DNA of 64,000 nucleotides, taken from contig JAQMWT010000456.1 in assembly GCA_029834535.1 (NCBI GenBank), positions 1-64,000 of the forward strand, written 5' to 3'. Each line of letters begins with the position of its first letter. The first letter of the stretch is position 1. Made by a program: the position numbers and the translations under genes. The notes below the pieces were generated by a model, which was not told the DNA's origin, did no database searches, and worked only from the letters and a program-made list of their open reading frames with translations. Shown piece by piece: positions 52,136 through 60,990 of the stretch. This DNA is from Chrysophaeum taylorii. Taxonomy: Eukaryota; Sar; Pelagophyceae; Pelagomonadales; Pelagomonadaceae.

Positions 52136-52454
52136 TCGGGAGGGCACGTTTGCTGTCCCGCGCACGCGAATCCACTTCGAAATCGGGTGGTGTGGAGGAG
52201 TTGTGTCTGGGAAAAACCCCTTCCGAAGTCGCAAAATCGCCGCCCCGGACGGAAAATACGATATCACCACGTGGCCGGGTCCGCCGAGCCCCATTCGAAT
52301 CTTCACGGTCCGCCCAGGACACCCCTTTCGACGACTCTGTCGGCCGCTTGTCCGGCCAGGTCCGGGGGGGGTGGCATTTATGCTCAAACCCGCGTGCAGG
52401 GGTTTTTTTTGAAGGTCGAAAGGGAAAGGCTATGATAGGGGGGGGGTATATGGA

Positions 52455-53425
52455 GTGTGTGGAGTGTGCCCCGGCGACGCCGCCGCGCCAGCTCAAACTC
52501 TACCACGGGACGTCGTGGGAGTGCGCGAAGAAGATATTGGAGGGTGGATTCATCGAGTCCGCGTCCGGCTTGCTGGGCCCCGGGTTTTCTACTTGGCGCG
52601 CGAGGACAAAGCGAGGCGGTTCGCGTCGAACAACATATTGCGGCACGGTGGAGACGAAGGGGGTCTCGTGACCGTGCTCGTGACGTATTCAAGAGCTAAG
52701 TTTGTGTCGTACGATGACAAGACGTGGCGAGCGGAGGGCTACGACGCGTGCCGCGCTGACCTGACGTCTGCCTCGGACCGCATGGAGTGGTGCGCGTCGC
52801 GACCAATGCAAGGTCTTAGCCGTCGAGAAGGTGCCCGTTGGCGGCGACGACGATGTCCCTGCCGAACTCGTACCCGCGACGGAGTCGTCTTTTGAGGTGA
52901 CGTGCGTGCTACCCGCGAATCTCGCTTTGGACGTGCGCGCGCGGCCCGAGTATCCGGGCGAACGCGTGGGGCGATCCGTCAAGAGCGGCCAGACGGTCCG
53001 GTGCCGGCCAATCGGCGGCGCGCGGTTCAGACAAGTGTGGCATGGCTCGCGCATGATTCGTTTCTTCTATCTCGACGACGACTCGGGCTGGATTCACGAC
53101 TTTAACCACAACGAGCCCAACCTCGTGGCGCTGCACGACCACTCCTCAAAGCAGGTCATCGTCGAACTACTCGAGAGCGCGCGTAGCAAGCCGACCGGCT
53201 TGAGGCGGCTTCCCCGATATCCTGGCGACGAGTATCGGACGGGCGTAGCTTTTCGACGAGGCGATACCGCGCTCGCGGACGCCAAGTGCTACACATTTGC
53301 GCACGGCGAGAACACACACGATTAGCTTCTACCGCCTCCTCGACGGCAGCGGCTGGCTGCACGACTTTCACGTCGATCGACCGCACACGCCGACGCTGTC
53401 GGTCAACCCGTACGATGTCTAGCGT
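52455..53425 (+). pseudogene. Broken Gig2-like ADP-ribosyltransferase gene, copy 1
   Basis: The first of the paralogue cluster. It contains the same modules as the intact copies: 'LKLYHGTSWECAKKILEGG' and 'SASGLLGPG' of the PARP-like domain, 'WRAEGYDACRADL', and both SH3-like repeats ('VRARPEYPGERVG', 'RMIRFFYLDDDSGWIHDF', 'RLPRYPGDEYRTG', 'GSGWLHDF'). The pieces lie in different frames, with at least three frame changes, so this copy is a pseudogene unless unusually spliced. The upstream 30 bases are G-rich. The C-terminal domain does not follow directly; a likely remnant is at 54.7-55.2 kb, beyond a foldback sequence. Confidence 0.7.
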
Positions 53426-53429
53426 CGTC

Positions 53430-53858
53430 GAGCCATGCATTGATGACCAACTTCTACACTGCTAATGGACTTCCGCACGACTGCACCATTGGCTATTTAA
53501 GAACATTGAAATATCCTAGCGTCATGAACTTCAAGCGTACTGCATTCTCGTGTCGTTTCGCGCCGTGATATAACGCGAGTCGTGTTACCTCGCTTTGGGT
53601 CCTAAACACCCGGATATTGGCTACGTCAAGCTTGATGTGGTTTTGTGTATGCCGAAGAATGACGATGCGCTCGATCAAAAGATCTCTACAGCATTTCGTT
53701 TAATGAGTTGTCAAACGATGACCATCTCGGACTTGAAGAAGAAACGCGTAAAGACTATTATTCCCTTCGTATCAAGCGACCGTGACAAGGATGTCGAACT
53801 AACGGTGGTGTATCGTCTTGAGATACATTGCCCTTTCTCCCTTGCTATACGTATTAGA
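53430..53858. other. Unknown segment between copy 1 and the foldback
   Basis: AT-richer than its surroundings. It holds an open plus-strand frame (from 53595, 'DIGYVKLDVVLCMPKNDDAL', 'SDLKKKRVKTIIPFVSSDRD') that runs into the left arm of the foldback. No family recognised; it may be part of an inserted element. Confidence 0.3.
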
Positions 53859-54261
53859 CACAAGCTCGCAAAAAGGGATTGCAGAGTTGCGCTCACTCCA
53901 CTTCCCTTCGTCTCCTTGTAACGAGAAGAAGCTCGAACTTGAAGTGTTATATGCCAAGCTGATGGGGAAAGTTGCTATTTATTACAATCCGTGGTACAAA
54001 ACAGTAATGTTGAATATGCGGAACAATCATTAGGGTAATCATTATGGTTAAAAGGGAGGAGGATACTTACAATTCAGAATACTATGATCGTGACATTTCC
54101 GCATATTCAACATTACTGTTTTGTACCACGGATTGTAATAAATAGCAACTTTCCCCATCAGCTTGGCATATAACACTTCAAGTTCGAGCTTCTTCTCGTT
54201 ACAAGGAGACGAAGGGAAGTGGAGTGAGCGCAACTCTGCAATCCCTTTTTGCGAGCTTGTG
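53859..54261. repeat. Perfect foldback: 165-bp inverted arms, 73-bp spacer
   Basis: 53859-54023 and 54097-54261 are exact reverse complements as far as I can read, from 'cacaagctcgcaaaaaggg' to 'gaatatgcggaa'. The arms also encode the same short peptide on opposite strands for this reason. A long perfect hairpin implies recent origin, or an assembly or cloning artefact. Confidence 0.9.
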
Positions 54262-54679
54262 CTTAATAATTGTCCGAGAAACCTACGTTTGGGATTTTAC
54301 AGCATTGTAGGCTGAACGTCAATTAGCCAAACGTGGCATATATTGTTAGATTTAGGCGGAGGTTTGGGGGGAGTGTTAGGGGATACTGTGAATGACGACA
54401 CTAGGTCAGCAGCGCTATGTTGCTGAATACTGTAAAAAGCCACACTTCTCGCTAACCTACAGTTGTGCTTTTGTGAGCTCGACTTTCGATATGAGAAGAG
54501 AGAAAGGAAGTAGAAAAGACCTCCGACTACCGCGGTCGGTGGAGCAGCAGGAAAGTGCAAGTGGATAGAGGCAGGAGAGAAGAAAAAAGGGGGGTACAGG
54601 GCACGTAGATAGGGAGGGGGCCAGAACGAGTGATTGGGGGAGGACTTGATTCAGAGGCAGGGGCCCCACCAAGTAGTCA
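54262..54679. other. No gene recognised
   Basis: A purine-rich non-coding stretch with no consistent frame on either strand. Confidence 0.4.
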
Positions 54680-55250
54680 AAAGGATGTTCGACAAGACGA
54701 AGACATGCGTGGCAACCAACGGCGAGGCGACCAACATGCTGTACGAGACCGGCAACGGTGCGCCCGGCGTGCCCGAATATAGAACAGGCTCCTTTGCGTG
54801 AAAAGATGATGATACCCACCTGTGTTGTTGCCCTCGGTGCTGAAGGCCGGCACTACACCGAACTCACCGAGATCTATGCCCGATCTGTGAGCGAAAGGGC
54901 CGGGACAGAAGAGATAGAGACACAAACTCGAGTTGCGGGAAGTCAGAAAAGTCCGCTAGGTTGCGTTTGGCGTTGTACGTCATCCTCTAAACCGATGGCG
55001 GTGGGCTTGGGGCCGCATTCCCGTTGGGCTTTTCAATGTGTTCGAATATCTCGGCCCACGCGCCGCCGATCTCCGCCGCGTAGCTCTCGAATGGCAAATG
55101 GACGTCGAATGGAAGGACCTGGTGAGGCCGTTAAGGGCTGCATCGAAGCTGTCGTGGTGCTGCGTGTCCTCGAGATTGACGCGACCTTTGACTCAGTCCC
55201 TTTTGGTTTCATCCTCGCACTGTTATGTGCGTGCACGTGTCCAAAAGAGA
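54680..55250 (+). pseudogene. Remnant of the C-terminal domain of the Gig2-like family
   Basis: 'FDKTKTCVATNGEATNMLYE' (about 54690-54750) matches the start of the C-terminal domain in the intact copies ('FDETTTCVATNGNATIVLYE'). 'CVVALGAEGRHYTE' (about 54820-54865), 'VAFGVVR' (about 54962) and 'LGPRAADLRRVALEW' (about 55050-55095) recall the later repeats in shifted frames. This is probably the tail of copy 1, separated by the insertion with the foldback, or a fourth copy. Confidence 0.55.
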
Positions 55251-56740
55251 CAGACACCTCAAAATGCTAAATACGAAACAGCGCGGCACAGCCGCAGAAG
55301 ATTATTGGAAGCTTGTGGCGATTGGATGTAATGTGGCTGGGTTTGAGTGAACTGACAGTCATAAAGGGCAAGCCTATGCGCGTCTTCTGGCGCCGGAAGG
55401 TTGAAGCGGACCATGAACGGTCCCAATTCCCTCTCTCAGATACTATTTTTGTGCATTATTATACTAATTTAACATCTCTTATTACCCCAATCTTTTCGGG
55501 CGATATCCAAAGCAGGCTCTCTGAATACATATCGGGTTTTCTGTTCCGCTTAGCTCAAGACACAAGATGTGTTGACCCCGGGCGCCGCCGAGCCAGCGAC
55601 ACAGTCTCGACATCCGCACCTACACGTGGGAACGAGCCCGAGACCGGAGTCGGTACCAACGAGAACAACCCCTACGCCAAAAGGATGATAAGTTTCTTCG
55701 AGGGTGGTGAGTTGGAACTGGGGGCCGAGGCACGCGAGCTCGACTTCGGAGTCCTCGCCATTCTCGCTCTCGGCTCTCGTCGTCGGCGGCGGACTGGGCG
55801 CTTATCTTTGGGGGCGGAGACAGGCCGCGGGCTTGTCTCGAGCTGGCGTCGAAGGCAGATGCCTTGTCGATGCGGGCTTCTTCGACGACGAGAGCATTCT
55901 TGGCCTTGGCGCCGTACATGAAGGACTCGAGACGGAGCTTTGACGGCATCCAGACAGCGGCCAAGATCTTGGAGCAACGCTTTGAGACCCCAGACGTCGA
56001 CCCGCTTTTGCTCCTTCGCCGTGGCTGCGGCCTTGGTCTGTTCCTTGGCGACAGCCTCTCAAGTCTCGAACTCGAGGTCACACTCCAAAACGACGAGGTC
56101 AGCTCCAGGGCAAGGTAGTCCAAGTCGGGGGCCTGCTTGGCCGCCGTCAATGTTGGGTCGTACTGTGAGTCCTCGCCGACGAAGTAGCCATATCGCTTCG
56201 TGTCACGGAGATTCTTGTTCCAGGCGAGCTTAAAGAACGCCCCCAACGAGGAGACGCGGCCGCACGATCTCTCACTGCACCAGCAATGCCACTCTCGCGC
56301 TCGAGCACCCGCCAGGCTCACCCTTCGACTTTGCGGCGGCGGGGTTGGCTGACGCTCTTGATACACACCGCGTATTGTTTTTTCCACGTGCTTGTTCACA
56401 AGCGCTCCTTTGTGGGCTCGCGTTCCCCCAACCGGACGTTTCTCTTCCTTCTTGAAGACCTGCTCTGGTAATGAATGACGTCTGCTTAAAATTTAATCGG
56501 GCCAATTTAACGATAAGACTAGCTCAATCAGTTACAATATGTGAGACAGCGCGGATAACGAATTTTTGAAGAATAGACGTTTTTTGACACAGTTAAAATG
56601 TTAACGTTCGTCATTATTGCAAGCATAACATTATCGGCCTATTCCTGGATCTTTCTTTCATTCATTCATTCTTTCATTCTTTCTTTATTTCTTCCTTCTT
56701 CCTTCTATGGTAGGTATGATGAATCGCGTGTACACGAATC
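55251..56740 (-). other. Unassigned broken coding trace
   Basis: Minus-strand protein-like segments occur in shifting frames, for example 'AFFKLAWNKNLRDTKRYGY' (about 56190-56240), 'GEDSQYDPTLTAAKQAPDL' (about 56125-56180) and a charged segment followed by 'VWGLKALLQDLGRCLDAVK' (about 55940-56000). Family not recognised. The last 250 bases (56490-56740) are AT-rich with ATTC/TTTC runs and probably contain the promoter region of copy 2. Confidence 0.3.
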
Positions 56741-56749
56741 TCGCCGCAG

Positions 56750-56769
56750 ATTATTTATTTTAGTTGAAG
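56750..56769 (+). promoter_or_regulatory. Shared upstream motif of ART copy 2
   Basis: 'attatttattttagttgaag' lies 80 bases before the ATG of copy 2. The near-identical 'attatttattttccgttgaa' lies 20-40 bases before copy 3. Sharing in otherwise dissimilar flanks suggests a conserved promoter or 5' UTR element, or simply inherited duplication. Confidence 0.4.
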
Positions 56770-56848
56770 ATTCGCGGCGGTGGTTAAACAAAAAAAAAAC
56801 GCGAAGCAGCAGTCTTTACCGCAGAACGAACAAGGGCGCCTAAGCAAG

Positions 56849-58468
56849 ATGAAGCGACTCAAGCTGTTCCACGGAACGTCGTGGGAGCAAGCAAAGGAGA
56901 TCATGGAGCGCGGGTTGATCGAGTCGGCGTCGGGAGTGCTGGGTATCGGGGTCTACTTGGCGCACGAGGCAAAAGCACGGCGAGTCGCTCGATCACGGCG
57001 CGGCGATCGCGAAGGGGGGCTCGTGACCGTTCTCGTGACGTACACTCGGGCCAAGTTTGTGGCCTACGACGATACGACGTGGCAAGCCGAGGGCTACGAC
57101 GCGTGCCGCGCGGATCCCTCGGAGGACGACGCGGAATGGTGCGTCGCGCGGCGCGAGCAGTGCGAGGTCTTAGCCGTCGAAAAGGTCACTGCGTCGTCCT
57201 TTGAAGTAACGTGCGTGCTGCCAGAGCACTGTCATATCGACGTGCGCGCGCGACCCGAGTACCCGGGCGAACGCGTCGGGCTAGTCGTCCGTAGCGGGCA
57301 GACGGTTTGGTGCCGCCCGATTGGCTCCGAGCGGTTCGTACGGGTATGGTACGGGTCGCGCACGATTCGCTTCTTTTACCTAGACGACGACTCGGGTTGG
57401 ATTCACGACTTTAACCACGAGGAGCCCGACCTGCCGTCGCTGCACGAACACTCGTCGTCGCGCGTCGTCGTCCAGCTTAGGAGCACGCGCGCGAGTCCGA
57501 CCGAAGTGAGGCGACTTCCAAGGTACCCAGGGGACGAGTATCGGACGGGGGAAACCTTCCGACTCGCAGATGCCGCGCTCGCGGACGCGACCTGCTACGC
57601 GGTGGCGTGCGGCGGCGTCAGAATTGTTCGCTTTTTTCGACTCGTCGACGGCGGGGGCTGGCTTCACGACTTCGACAAAAATCGACCGCAGACGCCGACG
57701 CTTGTGGTGAGACCCTTCGGCGAGTCCAGTCTCGCCACCACAAAAGAACGACCAGCACCGCGACCACATACTACTGAGAAGCGGCAGCGCGTCGAGCCGG
57801 TCGAAAACGCGCGATTCGAGCACGACAAAAAATCCCCCGGCAAGCTGATATATTTTGCACTCTACAAACATGGCAAGCAAGTCCGAGACATGTTCAACGA
57901 AACGACGACGTGCGTGGCAACCAACGGCAATGCGACCGTTATGCTCTACGAGGACGGCGGCTGGGCTTCGACGTCCGGCTTGCCCGCCTCGCTTCAAAAA
58001 GAACTCGGCGAAAGATCCTTGCGCCGGCTGCCGAGGCCTACCTACGTCGCGCTCGGCACGTGGAATCGGTACTACGTACGATTCGCCGACGGCATGTCCA
58101 GCTGGGTTGGTCCCGAGGAAATGACCGCCAAACTCGAGCCGTCGCGCGAGCTCGCGCGACGGCAAGTTTGCTCGGTTGCGTTTGGCACCGACTACGACTC
58201 GTACTTCATCGTCTACGCCGATGGCTGGTGGCACTGCAACAACGTCGCCTCTGGGCTTGTCGAAGCCCTCGAATCTCGCGGCCGACCCCCCGACCTTTGC
58301 CACGCCTCTCTCGGCCCCAAAGGGGAGTGGTATTTCCGCGCAAAGAATGGAATGACCTGGTGGGGCGGCATCTCCATCGCCTGCCAAGGGAGCCTCGACC
58401 CGATCAGGGATCGCCTCACCTTCCTTGACTTCGGAGCGACTGGCACTTGGCTCTGCCGCTACGACTGA
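56849..58468 (+). CDS. Gig2-like PARP/ADP-ribosyltransferase, copy 2
   Basis: 540 residues (539 plus stop) from the ATG at 56849, chosen because copy 3 starts at the same place relative to the domain; the frame is open to an ATG at 56780. Residues 4-115 are the PARP-like domain: 'LKLFHGTSWEQAKEIME' with His 8, 'ASGVLGIGVYLA' with Tyr 36, 'VLVTYTRAKFV', 'WQAEGYDACRAD' and 'EWCVARREQCEVLAV'. This order of HGT, G-x-G-h-Y, G-Y-D and C-V is that of the fish interferon-induced Gig2 family. Two SH3-like repeats (about 125-290) each end in 'GW(I/L)HDF'. A short basic linker leads to a C-terminal domain (about 340-539) of four units with alternating 'ALG/AFG...Y.V..DG..W' motifs. Predicted role: ADP-ribosyl transfer with sensor repeats, cytosolic or nuclear; no signal or TM segment. 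The third catalytic position was not assigned. Confidence 0.75.
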   Translation: MKRLKLFHGTSWEQAKEIMERGLIESASGVLGIGVYLAHEAKARRVARSRRGDREGGLVTVLVTYTRAKFVAYDDTTWQAEGYDACRADPSEDDAEWCVARREQCEVLAVEKVTASSFEVTCVLPEHCHIDVRARPEYPGERVGLVVRSGQTVWCRPIGSERFVRVWYGSRTIRFFYLDDDSGWIHDFNHEEPDLPSLHEHSSSRVVVQLRSTRASPTEVRRLPRYPGDEYRTGETFRLADAALADATCYAVACGGVRIVRFFRLVDGGGWLHDFDKNRPQTPTLVVRPFGESSLATTKERPAPRPHTTEKRQRVEPVENARFEHDKKSPGKLIYFALYKHGKQVRDMFNETTTCVATNGNATVMLYEDGGWASTSGLPASLQKELGERSLRRLPRPTYVALGTWNRYYVRFADGMSSWVGPEEMTAKLEPSRELARRQVCSVAFGTDYDSYFIVYADGWWHCNNVASGLVEALESRGRPPDLCHASLGPKGEWYFRAKNGMTWWGGISIACQGSLDPIRDRLTFLDFGATGTWLCRYD

Positions 58469-60774
58469 CTGCCTGTCTGTCGGACTGACTAGACGTGCCG
58501 CCGCCGCGATTCTCGGTTCCCGCGCGCACACCGATGCCTACCTCCTCCAACTTACCCCGACTGCAGTGATTTTTCTTCCGGGGATTGGGTGACTTCAATG
58601 CCTTCTCTTTACCCCGCTATTGAAAGAAAGGAAGAAAGAAAGAAATAATAATTCGCCCCCGGCCTTTGTTTGCTTGTGAAAAAAGTGCGAGGCGACTGAA
58701 TATTGAAGGAACCGCCAACGTCGCACCTGCGTTCTCGCTTTCGCACACCCCCCCCCCTCTTCTTACCAGTCGACCTTCAAAAACCCTCCAATATACACAT
58801 ATACTACGTAGTGAGCCTTACGCATCCTACTTAAGAATATGTGTGAGTTCGGCGAATCATAAGGACATATGTCGACCAGCAACCGCGGGGGGCGTCGGTC
58901 GGCAGCTGTAGGGTCTCGCGTGAACTAACACCGACCCGAGTTCCTCGTGTGCGCGATGACACATCTGGCTTGAACCGCCCGGATGTGCGTTATAACGTGG
59001 CCATGGGATAAGGGTAAGGATAACAGATCTTGAATATCCGATTTTTGCACACTTGTGCATCATAGTCGCGACGTTGGGTGCCAACACCCCCCCTACCCTC
59101 AAGCTCCCTGAAAAACTGCTTGTTCTCGCACATCTTGACTTTTCAGCCATCAGCAGCAGTAGGTGGCGCCCGACAGGCCAGGCTCATCAACCTTGGGCAC
59201 AGCGCTCGGAGCTCCATGCGCCGCCCGGCTCGCTTCGTTGCTCTCAGACTCTCGAGTCACAAGTGAGCCCGACCTAGAGTGTTCAAGCGGGATGTACGCA
59301 AAAGTACCGACATCTAGTTACGGCTAAAAGTTACGATGGATATGATTGGACCATAATGGTAATAATCATCGCATTCCGCATCATGGCGCTCCTGCCTATG
59401 GCCTCTAGTTATAGTTAGTTAGGTAGCATCATGGCGAATTGAGGTTGCCTTTTGCAACCTGAAAACAAACCAGACAAGCATGTGCATAGCGCGGTTGTAA
59501 GCATGCAGAGTACTTGAATGGCTAGTTGTTCGATGAGGAATCCAGCGCGTCGGTCGGCACGGCGATGCTCTCGAATAAGCAGCAAACTCCCCAGGGTTCG
59601 CTCTTAGACCGAGTGGATGCTCATTTGGATCCTACAGCGTGGTTTGTCCCGCGGCTCCTACGACGACCGTTATAAGGTCCCTATTTCGTGTCAGAAAAAA
59701 TGCTACCGACCTTTGTCGGGAACTTTTTAATTTTTTACTGCAAAGATCGGCGAGACGAATTGTTTCCACGGCTCGGGCACCTACCATGCGACTGTCGTCG
59801 CCTGGCTTCCTGCGCGGGTCGAGCTTTGCGAATCGTTGCTGTGATGGCCAGCTTCCCCCAGGACGTCTCGACGACGGGAGGGTGAGAATGGCGCTGCTGT
59901 TTTCTCTTTGCTCACGTTACCCCACGCCTCGACACTTTCAAGCCAACTCCCACGGCTCCGGGACTACTTACTGCCCTGATGTCATGGGCACCTATATATG
60001 CCGCGCAAGCTGTGCTTTTCCCATGATATTCTCCCTCAGGTACCAGAAGAAGGAAGGAAGGAAGGAAGCCAGCCGTTCTTGGTGTGCTCTTTGAACTCGA
60101 GACCGCGGTCCGTGTCTGTCACATTCGGCGAGATTGCGCACTTTGCCCCACATAACCTCCCTCGCACCGGTGCGTGGTCACCGCTACTAAGGCCAGGCCG
60201 CCGCCCACTTCAACTTCCCTCCATCATCTCGCTGGAGGTTTTCGCCGCGCTTCGTTGGTGTCGAGGCGCGGATGACTCATCTTGCACGCACGCACGCACG
60301 CACTTACTTCTACCACGGCCGGTTTGTCGCTTTCCAAGGAGCGGGGTCATCTTTTTGATGATGGGGATTGTTGCTCTACTTTGCACGACGCGGGGTGAGT
60401 TCGTTCGGGAGCCTGAAAACATCCCCTAGTTCTTGACTACGCGCCCCACATCCAACTTTGAAACACGGCGCGACAGATTTATGCGAATAGATACTTTTAT
60501 CACCTCGTACTTGCAAGCAAAGCAGCTTCGCGGGACTCTTCCCGCCCACCAGACTTCTTTTGGTTTATTGACGCGACCTTCTTTATTTCATTCACTCGCG
60601 GATGCACGAACGCCGCTCACAATTTTTTAAAAGAGGGTTGCGAAAATTCCTTTATTCCATGCCTGTTGACCGCGTGCTCATGATGTGTGGTTTTATGTAC
60701 GCACCCAGGACAACAAGTCATATGGCGGCGGCGTGCTTCGACCGACCTTATCTCTCTTCTTGGCGCGCAACGTT
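58469..60774. other. Intergenic, no gene recognised
   Basis: After copy 2 there is a GAAA run and an AT-rich possible polyadenylation area (58620-58650). A LINE-end-like segment ('ctcttcttaccagtcgacc') lies at about 58757-58780 in plus orientation. From 58800 to 60770 only short, inconsistent ORFs appear, plus small GGAA and CACG runs. Nothing is called. Confidence 0.4.
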
Positions 60775-60905
60775 GTCTGTCTTTAAAGGTCGACGACTCC
60801 TAAGAGGGGTGTGTGTGTGTGGTGCGTGAAGGATGTGTGTGGTTTTGTGGGGTGGGAGGGATGTACCTGACGAGCGTAGTCATAGATATATATCCGGGAC
60901 CTCTC
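60775..60905 (-). mobile_element. LINE 3'-end fragment
   Basis: About 130 bases matching the LINE 3' end at 5325-5440 with moderate divergence ('gtctttaaaggtcgacg', 'gggatgtacctgacgag'). It lies just upstream of copy 3, with a GGTC run (60903-60921) after it. Confidence 0.7.
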
Positions 60906-60950
60906 GGTCGGTCGGTCGGTCGTAAGGGTAAGTAAGCAATTCTCGTGAAT

Positions 60951-60971
60951 ATTATTTATTTTCCGTTGAAG
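60951..60971 (+). promoter_or_regulatory. Shared upstream motif of ART copy 3
   Basis: 'attatttattttccgttgaa' immediately before the ATG of copy 3 (60991), matching the motif upstream of copy 2. Confidence 0.4.
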
Positions 60972-60990
60972 GCAGTGGTCGCCACTCCTG

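Noticed and set aside
57380-58531. 383-residue minus-strand ORF opposite ART copy 2
   Set aside because: Conserved motifs shared with copies 1 and 3 lie on the plus strand; the minus frame is a shadow.
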